From the NCBI GenBank assembly GCA_030039715.1, contig JASHVA010000123.1, forward strand, positions 1 through 11,014: a DNA stretch of 11,014 bases. Reading direction: 5' to 3'. How positions within the stretch are numbered: the stretch's first letter is position 1; each line of letters starts with the position of its first letter. The stretch is from Thermoplasmata archaeon. GTDB taxonomy: Archaea > Thermoplasmatota > Thermoplasmata > Lutacidiplasmatales > UBA184. The notes under the pieces were generated by a model. It had not been told where the DNA came from. It saw only the letters and a program-made list of their open reading frames with translations, and searched no databases. Shown one piece after another: positions 1-6,998 of this stretch. A program made the translations under genes and the position numbers.

Positions 1-47
1 GCACGCCCCCGCCCGAGAAAAGGACTTTCGACGCGCCCCCTACCCCG

Positions 48-64
48 GCGCCGGAAACCGGCGC
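48..64. repeat. Short GC hairpin upstream of the first operon
   Basis: A 7-bp perfect inverted repeat, GCGCCGG and CCGGCGC, is separated by AAA. No T-rich run follows. It may be the 3' end structure of a gene lying before the window, but it could equally be chance in such GC-rich DNA. Positions 1-138 hold no other feature I can support. Confidence 0.35.
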
Positions 65-138
65 GCTCCCCGGCAGATGCTGCGGGCCGGAGAGGAGTGC
101 GGTCGGCCGAGCTTGGCAGAAGCTGGGCCGGGCGCCAC

Positions 139-146
139 CTTTATGC
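139..146 (+). promoter_or_regulatory. Putative archaeal TATA box of the ATP-grasp operon
   Basis: CTTTATGC is the only A/T-rich octamer in the GC-rich leader. An archaeal TATA box places transcription start about 25 nt downstream, near 168-172, giving a leader of about 50 nt before the ATG at 221. The in-frame ATG at 143 lies inside this box, which argues against it as the start codon. No experimental support is available. Confidence 0.4.
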
Positions 147-169
147 CGCGCGTTCCTAGTCGAGCCGAC

Positions 170-185
170 GGAACGACGTCGTTCC
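170..185. promoter_or_regulatory. Perfect 16-bp palindrome at the predicted transcription start
   Basis: GGAACGACGTCGTTCC is its own reverse complement over all 16 bases. It lies about 25 nt downstream of the TATA-like box, where RNA polymerase would start. Binding there by a dimeric repressor would block initiation, as is known for several archaeal repressors. It is followed by a 12-bp GC palindrome (184-195). The operator role is inferred, and no candidate regulator gene is adjacent. Confidence 0.4.
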
Positions 186-220
186 CCCGCGGGGGCCGCG
201 AGGAGCGCGACGGATCTCCC

Positions 221-1237
221 ATGAGCGCGGTCAAGACCGAAATCCGGGCCCGTTCGACCCTCGCGCCGGGGCGGCGGCCGGCCGACCTCGCCGTCCTCTA
301 CGAGCACCCGGCCTGGTTCGAGAAGGTCTTCGCGGAGCTCGACCGCCGGGGCGTCGATTACGTGAAGCTGCACGCGCCCGACCACTTCTTCGACCTCGAC
401 TCCCGGGACCGGTCCTGGCCGGTCCTGTTCAACCGCATGAGCCCCTCGGCCTGGCGTCGCGAGCACGGCAGCGGTCTGTTCTACACGCTGAGCTACCTCT
501 ACCACGTCGAATCGCTCGGCACGCGAGTCATCAACGGGTCGAAGGCGTTCCGCCACGAGTTGTCGAAGGCGCTCCAGCTGTCGCTTCTCCAGTCGCTCGA
601 GCTGCCGTACCCGAAAAGTCGCGTGATTCACGCCCCCGAACAAGCTCCGGCGGCGGCCCGAGGGCTCCGGTTCCCGGTCGTGGTCAAGCCGAACATCGGC
701 GGCAGCGGCGCCGGCGTGGTCCGGTTCGACCGTCCGGAGGACCTCCAACGGGCGGTCGACAGTCGCCAGCTCGACCTCGGGTTCGACCACGTTGGCGTAC
801 TGCAGGAGTTCATCCCCGCCCGGGGCGGCTTCATCACCCGGGTGGAGACGTTGAACGGGCGGTACCTCTACGGGATCCGGGTCTACCTCAGCGGCCAGAC
901 GTTCGACCTCTGCCCCGCCGACATCTGCCAGACGACGGGCGGGCAGGATCTCACCGCGCCCGGATGCGTCGTCGAGGCGAGCAAGGCCGGGCTGCGGGTG
1001 GAAGCCTACCAGCCCCCCGACGGGGTCGTACGGGCCGTGGAGACGATCGCGCGGTCCGCGGGGATCGACGTCGGCGGCATCGAGTACCTCGTCGACGATC
1101 GGGACGGCGAGATCTACTACTACGACGTCAACGCCCTCTCGAACTTCGTCGCGGACGCTCCCACGGTCGTCGGCTTCGACCCGTTCGTCCGGCTGGTCGA
1201 TTTCCTCGAGGAGACGATCGACGTTGCCGGGCGATGA
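221..1237 (+). CDS. RimK-like ATP-grasp ligase
   Basis: This 338-residue cytoplasmic protein has ATP-grasp architecture. Residues 20-130 form a pre-ATP-grasp alpha/beta domain. The nucleotide-binding part starts at VVVKPNIGGSGAG (153-165), with lysine K156 and a glycine-rich loop. Next come an adenine-contacting QEF (195-197), GGIEYLVDD (285-293) and the metal-binding acidic-x-Asn motif as DVN (302-304), where many relatives have ExN. Family members join a carboxylate to an amine or thiol through an acyl phosphate; RimK adds glutamate. The substrate here cannot be read from sequence. I chose ATG 221 because it follows the TATA-like box and palindrome and because the 48 extra residues from the ATG at 77 look non-coding. 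The stop overlaps the next start by 14 nt, indicating translational coupling with the flavin monooxygenase. The family is clear and the specificity unknown. Confidence 0.85.
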   Translation: MSAVKTEIRARSTLAPGRRPADLAVLYEHPAWFEKVFAELDRRGVDYVKLHAPDHFFDLDSRDRSWPVLFNRMSPSAWRREHGSGLFYTLSYLYHVESLGTRVINGSKAFRHELSKALQLSLLQSLELPYPKSRVIHAPEQAPAAARGLRFPVVVKPNIGGSGAGVVRFDRPEDLQRAVDSRQLDLGFDHVGVLQEFIPARGGFITRVETLNGRYLYGIRVYLSGQTFDLCPADICQTTGGQDLTAPGCVVEASKAGLRVEAYQPPDGVVRAVETIARSAGIDVGGIEYLVDDRDGEIYYYDVNALSNFVADAPTVVGFDPFVRLVDFLEETIDVAGR

Positions 1238-2285
1238 GCGCCGGCGGATCCGTTTCGGCTACTGGATGCCGGTCTTTGGCGGCTGGCTTCGGAACATCGA
1301 AGACGAAGGGATGGAGGCGAGTTGGCCGTACGTGCGCGATCTCGCCGTCCGCAGCGAGGAGATCGGCTACGATCTCTCGCTGATCGCCGAACTCAACCTG
1401 AACGACATCAAGGGCGTACGGGCGCCCGCGCTCGACGCCTGGTCCACCGCCGCGGCCCTCGCCGCCGTGACGCACCGGCTCGAGCTGATGGTGGCGGTGC
1501 GGCCGACGTTTCACCTCCCGACGCTGCTCGCGAAGCAGGCCGCCAACGTCGACCGGATCAGCGAGGGGCGTCTCGCGCTGAACGTGGTGTCGTCCTGGTG
1601 GGAGGAGGAGGCGCGGATGTACGGCGTCCCGTTCGACGCGCACGACGCGCGCTACGCCCGCACGTCGGAGTGGCTGGACGTCGTCGACGGGGTCTGGTCG
1701 AACCCGGCCTTCTCGTACGCGGGTCAGTACTACCGGGCGGAGAACACCGTCCTCGAACCGAAGCCCGTGCGCCGCCCGCGCCCCCCGATCTATGCGGGCG
1801 GCGAGTCGGAGGCCGCGAAGTCACTAATCGCGGCGAAGTGCGATGCCTACGTGATGCACGGGGACCCTCCCGACCGCGTGGCGGAGAAGATCCGCGACAT
1901 GGCGTCGCGACGCGCCGCCCTCGGCCGGCCCCCCCTCGTGTTCGGGGTCGCGGGGTACGCTTGCGTCCGGGACACCGCGGCCGAGGCCGTCGAGGAGGTC
2001 CGCCGCATCACCAACGTGCAGAGCCACGCGGCGGGCTACGCGAACTACCAGCAGTGGCTCGCCGGGACCCAGCTGGAGCGATCGATGGCGATCGAGGAGT
2101 ACTCGGTGTCGAACCGGGGCCTCCGCTCCGGTCTCGTCGGCACGGCCGAAAGCGTCCGCGAACAGATCGCCCGGTTCGAGGCCGCCGGGGTCGACCTTTT
2201 GTTGCTCCAGTTCAGCCCGCAACGCGAGGAGATGGAGCGCTTCGCGGACGAGGTGATCCGGCCCCTCGCTTCGCGGCCGGCGTAG
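1224..2285 (+). CDS. LLM-class flavin monooxygenase, SsuD/SfnG-like
   Basis: A 353-residue single-domain TIM barrel of the bacterial luciferase-like family. It opens with the first strand FGYWMPVFGGWL (11-22). It continues with SLIAELNLNDIKG (52-64), a central PTFHLPTLLAKQAANVDRIS (94-113), GRLALNVVSSWW (115-126), the H/D-rich FDAHDARYART segment (137-147) and PPIYAGGES (187-195) in the flavin phosphate region. Relatives such as alkanesulfonate monooxygenase SsuD and dimethylsulfone monooxygenase SfnG use reduced FMN and oxygen to cleave C-S bonds. The overall resemblance is to that clade, but the substrate is not proven, and F420 use cannot be excluded in an archaeon. The start must be TTG 1224: the ATG at 1234 is out of frame, and the ATG at 1266 would delete the first barrel strand. 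An AGGAG-like site (GAGGAG, about 1208-1213) precedes it. No reductase partner is visible in the window. Confidence 0.85.
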   Translation: MPGDERRRIRFGYWMPVFGGWLRNIEDEGMEASWPYVRDLAVRSEEIGYDLSLIAELNLNDIKGVRAPALDAWSTAAALAAVTHRLELMVAVRPTFHLPTLLAKQAANVDRISEGRLALNVVSSWWEEEARMYGVPFDAHDARYARTSEWLDVVDGVWSNPAFSYAGQYYRAENTVLEPKPVRRPRPPIYAGGESEAAKSLIAAKCDAYVMHGDPPDRVAEKIRDMASRRAALGRPPLVFGVAGYACVRDTAAEAVEEVRRITNVQSHAAGYANYQQWLAGTQLERSMAIEEYSVSNRGLRSGLVGTAESVREQIARFEAAGVDLLLLQFSPQREEMERFADEVIRPLASRPA

Positions 2286-2289
2286 GTTC

Positions 2290-2967
2290 GTGGCCGACCG
2301 GCCCTCGTCCGCAGCACGGGCCGCGCCCCGAACGCGACGGCGCACACCCTCCGCCCGGGGTGGCTTCGAGACCGTGGCGTCTGCGGTGAAGGTCGCCGCG
2401 GTGGCGCGCGCCCTCCGGCGACGCGGGCTGGACGTGGTGATCGTCGACAGCGCGTCGGCCGCTCGCGCGGCGGTTCTCGACCGGCTCGCCGCGGCCGACG
2501 AAGTGCTGGAGGTGACGTCCGAGACACTCCGCGAGATCGGCCTCGTCGGGGAAGGGTCGTCCCCGTCGCCGTACCGGCGGCTCCGGCCGGAACTCGACCG
2601 GCTGGGCCGTGCCGGTCGTCGCGAGGAGAAGCGGCGACGGGGCGCGAGTCCGGACGTCGTCATCGGGAGCGTCCACGCGGTGACGTCGCGCGGCGAGCTC
2701 CTGGTCGCTTCGGGGACCGGCAGTCAGCTCGGGCCGTACGGGTATGGCGCCGGGCGCGTGATCTGGGTCGTCGGCGCCCAGAAGATCGTACGGGATGTCC
2801 CGGAAGGCCTTCGTCGCATCCAACGGTTCGCCGTACGCCGGGAGGACGCGAGGGTCCGCCGGCTCGGCGGGGGCGGCAGCGCCCTCAACAAACTCCTCAT
2901 CGTCTTCGGGGAGCACCAGCCCCACCGGGCGACCGTCGTGCTCGCCCGGTGTCGGCTCGGCGTGTGA
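2290..2967 (+). CDS. LUD-domain protein (LutC/YkgG-like)
   Basis: A 225-residue protein of the LUD (DUF162) family. After an Arg/Ala-rich N-terminal tail (1-25), it has the family order. First is RALRRRGLDVVIVDS (40-54), then a helix-strand region ending SETLREIGLVGE (77-88). The core follows as VIGSVHAVTSRGELLVASGT (124-143) with YGAGRVIWVVGAQKIV (152-167). The C-terminal strand pair is NKLLIVFGEH (200-209) and ATVVLARCRLGV (214-225). LUD proteins take part in lactate oxidation with the iron-sulfur subunits LutA and LutB, but many stand alone with unknown roles; no LutA or LutB is here. The GTG start lies 4 nt after the monooxygenase stop, so the two are probably cotranscribed. A start at GTG 2375 would cut into the first helix and is less likely. 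A large hairpin follows the stop by 6 nt. Confidence 0.8.
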   Translation: MADRPSSAARAAPRTRRRTPSARGGFETVASAVKVAAVARALRRRGLDVVIVDSASAARAAVLDRLAAADEVLEVTSETLREIGLVGEGSSPSPYRRLRPELDRLGRAGRREEKRRRGASPDVVIGSVHAVTSRGELLVASGTGSQLGPYGYGAGRVIWVVGAQKIVRDVPEGLRRIQRFAVRREDARVRRLGGGGSALNKLLIVFGEHQPHRATVVLARCRLGV

Positions 2968-2973
2968 CCCGTT

Positions 2974-3017
2974 GCCGACTCCGGCCCCGCCCGGCTTGCC
3001 CGGACGGGGGAGTCGGC
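2974..3017 (+). terminator. Long hairpin after the LUD gene
   Basis: The arms GCCGACTCC (2974-2982) and GGAGTCGGC (3009-3017) pair perfectly. After a 3-nt bulge, 2986-2994 pairs with 3000-3008 at 8 of 9 positions, around a 5-nt loop. No T-tract follows, so this is not a classic intrinsic terminator, and archaea usually end transcripts at T-runs. It may instead define or protect the mRNA 3' end. It lies 10 nt before the 13-bp repeat at 3028. Confidence 0.45.
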
Positions 3018-3027
3018 GGGACTACCG

Positions 3028-3040
3028 CGGGCCCGAGGGG
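3028..3040 (+). repeat. 13-bp direct copy of the tRNA-Lys 3' end (possible distal att site)
   Basis: CGGGCCCGAGGGG here is identical, and in the same orientation, to 7489-7501, which covers the discriminator, the acceptor 3' strand and four T-stem bases of tRNA-Lys. Both copies are then followed by TTC, here directly and in the tRNA after one extra A. Homology ends there. This is the arrangement left by tyrosine-integrase insertion into a tRNA 3' end. The core is short and GC-rich and partly the GGGCCC palindrome, so chance is a real alternative. Confidence 0.35.
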
Positions 3041-3292
3041 TTCCGGACTCGCCGCCGACCGCGCGCGAGGTTAGGGAGAGTTCACGGAAGTTCGAGGCAC
3101 GGGCTCACGGAGGCACCTCGCTCCCGCCCAGTCCGTTCTCGCGCTGTGGAAGATCCCTCACGAAGGACATGCTGCGCGGACGGCGGCCCGGAGTGTCGGC
3201 ACGCAACGGAAGAAGACTTCCACCCGCGCTGCGAGGCACGGCCAAAGGCTATAATCAAATGCGTTTGTCCAAAATCCAAAGCGGTGGAATCG
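3041..3292. other. Non-coding leader region before the thermopsin gene
   Basis: About 250 nt without a gene I can support. The open frame that runs through it from 2795 is not coding in character (mixed Arg/Ser/Pro/Gly, Cys clusters) and overlaps the LUD gene. Its only clear content is the TATA box near 3249, in a locally A/T-rich stretch (about 3244-3282), and a GGTGG site before the ATG at 3293. Confidence 0.5.
3249..3256 (+). promoter_or_regulatory. TATA box and GGTG ribosome site of the thermopsin-like gene
   Basis: CTATAATC lies within the most A/T-rich patch of the neighbourhood. It predicts transcription start near 3277-3280, about 15 nt before the ATG at 3293. GGTGG (about 3282-3286) matches the archaeal anti-Shine-Dalgarno complement GGAGGTGAT at a spacing of about 6 nt. 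Together these support 3293 as the start over the later in-frame ATG at 3479. Confidence 0.55.
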
Positions 3293-6200
3293 ATGGACAT
3301 CCTGTATTCTTCGGACGCGGTGGCAACGGTAGGATCTGATGGCTCGGCACAAGGCCCCTCGGTGCGTCGCGCGGCGAGATTGCCCCTCCTCCGTGAGGGG
3401 TTCGGTCAGCGTCCATTGCAAGGCAGCGGTCGGCAAGCATCCGCGGCGCTGCCAGGTCGATATCCGCTTCGCGGAATCATGGTCGCCGCCCTGGTCGTCG
3501 CCGTCGTGACGCTCATGTTCGGCAGCACCATCCTGGCCGCCCAAGTCGCGAACCCGGCCGCTTCGCCGTCATCCAGCGCCCCGACGCCGGCCCCGACGGC
3601 CTCGACGGCCACCGACGGCGGTCGGGGGCAGTCCGGGGCCCCCGCCCTAGCCCGGGCGATCGGGTCGGCCACCGAGGCCACGGTCCGAGGTCCCACGCTC
3701 GTGTCGAGCATAGAGAGCTCGGAGACACCGTTGCCCCACTCGAGCGGGGAATCGGCCCTGCCCGGCGGGGCGCACTCTCTTCCCTCGCAGCGCGACGTTC
3801 CGAGGGACGCGATCTACCCGCCAAATCTCCACCTGCTGTCTTCGCCACCGTCGGACCCTTCCGAGGCGATTAGCCCGGGCTACCGAACGTCGCCGGCCCC
3901 GATGGGCCTGGCGGACTATGGGCTGGGAGCTCATGGATCAGCTTACTCCGAGTTTGCCTCCGATGTCCTCGGAACCGTCCAGTTGAACTCCTACAATGCC
4001 AGTGCCGGTCCCCTCTACGAGGATACGGGAGCGTACTACTGGGACTACGCTGACCCCTACGCGAACCCGACGCCGTGGCAGTCCAGCCTCCAGATGAACA
4101 CGGTCGTCACCAACGTCTCCTACCCCGGAGCGAACAACGGCAGCTTCTGGACGCAGAACGTCGTGACCTTCCAGGGACCGTACCTCCAGCTCATCGACAA
4201 CATCTGGAACTTCTCGAATCCGTACGAGTACCTCGCGCCGGATACCCTGTATACCTACGGCGGCGTCGCGGCGTACCCCGAGTTCTACTACGATGACGGC
4301 CCCACGCTTCCCGTCGCCTATCCGATGACGATCCAGCTCTACAACAACGCGACGGTGGTCGCCGGTCGCTCGGCGATCACGTTCGGGTACCGGATCGCTG
4401 AACCGGGGCACGTCTATGCGGGCGTCTACGACGAGGTCGTGTTCAACTCGACCCCCTCCTCCTCCGTTCCCCTCCTGACCCCCGACTATCTTGTTTCGGG
4501 CACGAACCTCACGCCCGCGGGCCCGCTCTACGACGCGGAACTCGTGTTCGGCGGACCCGGCAGCGGCTCGAACGCGATGATCGGTTCGTTGAACGGCTCC
4601 GAGTCGATCCACTACCTCGTCGGAGGCAGTTGGGATCCCCCTCGGGCCGCCTACGATTACGGCACCGACACGGGGGAGACCTCGGCGGGGATCGCGGGGT
4701 GGTACACGGGCCCGACGGAGCAGGTCAACCAAGGCCCGTCGATGCTCTATGGCCTCTGGAACGCCCGCGGCGGCGTTCCGTCCGGCAACATCGCAGTACA
4801 CCTATCTCTGGACCCGAGCTACCAGTTCGTCTTCATCGGGACCCGAGGCACCAGCCTGTATAACGAATCGTACGCGCCGTCCACGGCGGCGGGGATCGTC
4901 CAGACGTGGCTGCCGCCGGGCTCCTACAAGTTCTCGGGGTGGGCCGACGGATTCGATTCCGGTTTCGGAGAATTCCGCTCGTCGTTCCAAGACACGTTCG
5001 GTCTGGTGCCGGACCCCGGCGTCTGGGACGCCCCAGCCTACATGGACGGGTCCGCGCAGGCCCGGGCACTCGGCACCGATGCGACCGGTTGGAATGGCGT
5101 CGGGCCTGTCCGGTTCTTGAACCTAACGATCGACGTCAGCCTGATCTTCAATCACCTGAACGATTTCGGATACACGGAGTTCTCCCTGCTCTGGGCAAAC
5201 GGGTTCGGCTCCCCCCGAATCTACGTCAGCAATGTCACGCAGGGCCCGAACGTCGACAACGAGACCCTCTACGTCGGGGACGCCCCGGGGGAAGTGTCCA
5301 GCGTCCCGGAACTCGGTGATACCTTCGAGGCGTGGGACGTGTCGGCCCCGCAGTTCGCCAACCTGACCCTGCCCGGGGTGGACCTGCTCGGGGCCGAAGA
5401 GGGGGGCGCGGTCGCCGTGTGGGACGCCCCCGGGGCGGGCGCCTTCCAGGTGAACAGCACGAACGGTTCCCTTGGGTTCTGGGCGGCGAACTCCCGCTCG
5501 GTGTCCGACGCGCATTCGAGCTCAACGCTCAACGGGTTCGCGTTCAGCCTCATGGCGAGCCCGGATGCGGTCGGAACGGATCTCTCGTCGAGCTACTATG
5601 GCTACACGGTACAGGCGGACGGTTCCGATAACGGACGCTTCGTGGGCCTCCGGGCGCTCTTCTACAGCGTCGGGTTCACGGCGTACTCGTCGAACGGCAC
5701 GCGCCTCAGCTCGGTCGTCGCGGAGGTCGACAGCACCGGTGTCAATCTGGACGACGCGATCCACGTCCGGGTGGCCGGACTGTTCGCCAACTCGAGCTCG
5801 CTCGGCGTCTTCGGCGACTCCACGAGCTCCCTCGCCGTGGTCTCGGCGAACGTGAGCACCGCGGCGGGGGAGATCCTGACGTCCGGCGTGATCGTCTACG
5901 GCGGCAACTGGACGAACATCAGCGACCTCTGGACCAACAACGCGGAAGGGGTCGAATTCCTCGGCGGATCGAACGAGTCGCTGCGGAATGCCGACGTCAC
6001 GAACGGCTCCCTAGGGGCGCTCTTCATCGAGACGGGGGCGGCCACGGTGGAGAATTTCACCGCGAACAACAGCCTCGGGCTGTTCATCGAGTACAACCTC
6101 GCCCGAGTGTCGGTCCGCGGTATCGTGGCGCTCGACGGGGGTGTCGGCGTTGCGGTGTTACTGGGTTCAGGAGTCCGCATTGAGGACGTCCGGGCCCTGG

Positions 6201-6643
6201 GGGAACCCGGGGACGCGTCGGAGACCCTCGGTGTCGGGGTCGCCGATTCCAACGCGACTGACGTCACGGGGGTTCGGTCGGCGTACGGGGCAGTGGGTGT
6301 GAACGTGAGCGCCTCTTCCAACACCACCGTTCGCGACGTCCGGGCTCTCTTCGGCTCCGAAGGTGTCGAGATCTACGACTCGACCACGTCGGCCGTCTCG
6401 CACGTCTTCGCACGCGACGGGTCCGTCGGAGTCTCTCTGGACGACGCGACGGGTGCGCTCGTGCGCTCCGTTTACGCCGGCGACCACTCCATCGGGATCC
6501 TCGCCGACGACTCGCGGAGCGTCGCCATCCGGGACGTGGTCGCGGACAACCACTCCTACGGTGTCTATCTCGTGAACTCGACCGACGTGACGATCCGCGA
6601 GGTGTGGGCGTACCATCACTCGATCGCGGTCTACGTCGCCTAA
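3293..6643 (+). CDS. Secreted thermopsin-family (A5) protein with C-terminal beta-helix
   Basis: This 1116-residue surface or secreted protein begins with about 60 residues of predicted cytoplasmic tail. A hydrophobic segment, GIMVAALVVAVVTLMFGSTI (61-80), follows, acting as signal peptide or anchor. Next is a Pro/Ser/Thr/Ala-rich linker (about 85-175). The thermopsin-like domain spans about 175-555, with the family hallmarks PAPMGLADYG (202-211), SFWTQNVVTFQ, IDNIWNFSNP and, near its end, WLPPGSYKFSGWADGF. A Gly/Ser/Asn-rich region (about 555-780) leads to a parallel beta-helix to the end. By eye there are about 29 N-x-S/T sequons, as expected of an archaeal glycoprotein. Thermopsins are pepstatin-insensitive acid proteases; the catalytic residues are not settled, so activity is inferred. 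No C-terminal membrane anchor is present, and the helix ends without a visible cap. Codon choice is visibly more A/T-rich than in the flanking genes. Attachment to, or action on, polysaccharide or protein outside the cell is speculative. Confidence 0.8.
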   Translation: MDILYSSDAVATVGSDGSAQGPSVRRAARLPLLREGFGQRPLQGSGRQASAALPGRYPLRGIMVAALVVAVVTLMFGSTILAAQVANPAASPSSSAPTPAPTASTATDGGRGQSGAPALARAIGSATEATVRGPTLVSSIESSETPLPHSSGESALPGGAHSLPSQRDVPRDAIYPPNLHLLSSPPSDPSEAISPGYRTSPAPMGLADYGLGAHGSAYSEFASDVLGTVQLNSYNASAGPLYEDTGAYYWDYADPYANPTPWQSSLQMNTVVTNVSYPGANNGSFWTQNVVTFQGPYLQLIDNIWNFSNPYEYLAPDTLYTYGGVAAYPEFYYDDGPTLPVAYPMTIQLYNNATVVAGRSAITFGYRIAEPGHVYAGVYDEVVFNSTPSSSVPLLTPDYLVSGTNLTPAGPLYDAELVFGGPGSGSNAMIGSLNGSESIHYLVGGSWDPPRAAYDYGTDTGETSAGIAGWYTGPTEQVNQGPSMLYGLWNARGGVPSGNIAVHLSLDPSYQFVFIGTRGTSLYNESYAPSTAAGIVQTWLPPGSYKFSGWADGFDSGFGEFRSSFQDTFGLVPDPGVWDAPAYMDGSAQARALGTDATGWNGVGPVRFLNLTIDVSLIFNHLNDFGYTEFSLLWANGFGSPRIYVSNVTQGPNVDNETLYVGDAPGEVSSVPELGDTFEAWDVSAPQFANLTLPGVDLLGAEEGGAVAVWDAPGAGAFQVNSTNGSLGFWAANSRSVSDAHSSSTLNGFAFSLMASPDAVGTDLSSSYYGYTVQADGSDNGRFVGLRALFYSVGFTAYSSNGTRLSSVVAEVDSTGVNLDDAIHVRVAGLFANSSSLGVFGDSTSSLAVVSANVSTAAGEILTSGVIVYGGNWTNISDLWTNNAEGVEFLGGSNESLRNADVTNGSLGALFIETGAATVENFTANNSLGLFIEYNLARVSVRGIVALDGGVGVAVLLGSGVRIEDVRALGEPGDASETLGVGVADSNATDVTGVRSAYGAVGVNVSASSNTTVRDVRALFGSEGVEIYDSTTSAVSHVFARDGSVGVSLDDATGALVRSVYAGDHSIGILADDSRSVAIRDVVADNHSYGVYLVNSTDVTIREVWAYHHSIAVYVA
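6248..6640 (+). repeat. Six 22-residue beta-helix coils (66-nt period)
   Basis: Within the thermopsin-like protein, coils start at 6248, 6314, 6380, 6446, 6512 and 6578, each 22 residues (the last 21). The pattern is S-x-x-x-x-(V/I)-R-(D/S)-V-x-A-x-x-(G/H)-S-x-G-V-x-(L/V)-x-(D/N). Two more irregular coils precede them. This is the PbH1/NosD type of right-handed parallel beta-helix. The repeat is much clearer in protein than in DNA, so it is not a recent tandem expansion. Confidence 0.75.
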
Positions 6644-6770
6644 AGGGCTACGATCGGTCGGCCGATGTCGCACTCGAAGGATCGGACCGGGCGGAGAGTC
6701 CCTGCCCTCGCGGCGCGGAGGGTCGGACGAGCGTCCGGGAGAGTACTTCCCGCTCTCCCGGGGGAGTGAG
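6644..6770. other. Short spacer with a 9-bp hairpin
   Basis: No gene is supported here. CCGGGAGAG (6735-6743) and CTCTCCCGG (6753-6761) form a perfect 9-bp stem with a 9-nt loop. It lies after the thermopsin gene and just before a GGAGTGAG sequence and an ATG at 6771. It could end the upstream mRNA or cover the ribosome site of the small ORF. Neither is shown. Confidence 0.4.
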
Positions 6771-6998
6771 ATGCTCGGCCGGTTTCCCTGCCGATTCTCT
6801 TTCGCGGACCTCTTCGAGTCGGCGCGGGGTCGACGGATGACCGAGCGAGAGTCGGAACGCTTCCGATTGCTGAGCCAGCCGGAGAAAAATCGAGCCGTCA
6901 AAGCTCTGTGCGCGCTGACGCACGGAGCTTACGTCTGGGAAGACCGGATCGGTCCGAGCGGCCGAACGTACACCGCGTTCGGGGCTCCTCGGAAGTAA
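6771..6998 (+). CDS. Small hypothetical protein, 75 residues (doubtful)
   Basis: I do not recognise this protein. The start at 6771 has a Shine-Dalgarno-like GGGAGTGAG immediately upstream, with tight spacing. An ATG at 6837 would give 53 residues that look more protein-like: a charged, probably helical N-terminus (TERESERFRLLSQPEKNRAV) and a likely beta C-terminus with YVWEDRIGPSGRTYTAFG. There are no Cys pairs or membrane segments. It lies in the gene-poor stretch between the thermopsin gene and tRNA-Lys, possibly a remnant of an integrated element. It could be a genuine small accessory protein or an accidental frame. Confidence 0.35.
   Translation: MLGRFPCRFSFADLFESARGRRMTERESERFRLLSQPEKNRAVKALCALTHGAYVWEDRIGPSGRTYTAFGAPRK

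Noticed and set aside
184..195. CCCCCGCGGGGG palindrome as a separate regulatory site
   Set aside because: A pure G/C palindrome is expected often in this composition; it is mentioned only with the 16-bp palindrome beside it.
77..220. 48-residue N-terminal extension of the ATP-grasp protein from the ATG at 77
   Set aside because: The extension is Arg/Gly/Pro-rich, runs over the TATA-like box and the palindrome, and lies outside the ATP-grasp fold. ATG 221 is preferred.
2795..3292. Upstream open frame joined to the thermopsin-like gene
   Set aside because: It overlaps the LUD gene in another frame, has non-coding composition, and the thermopsin gene has its own TATA box and ribosome site at 3249-3292.
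3938..4801. 287-codon minus-strand open frame inside the thermopsin gene
   Set aside because: It is low in hydrophobic variety and rich in Val/Arg/Gly, antisense to a protein with clear family motifs.
6248..6640. Regular 66-nt spacing suggestive of a CRISPR array or tandem DNA repeat
   Set aside because: The DNA units are not identical. The periodicity is that of 22-residue beta-helix coils in an open frame.
6653..6666. ATCGG-TCGG-CCGAT hairpin after the thermopsin stop as terminator
   Set aside because: It has only five base pairs and no T-run, so it is too weak to call.
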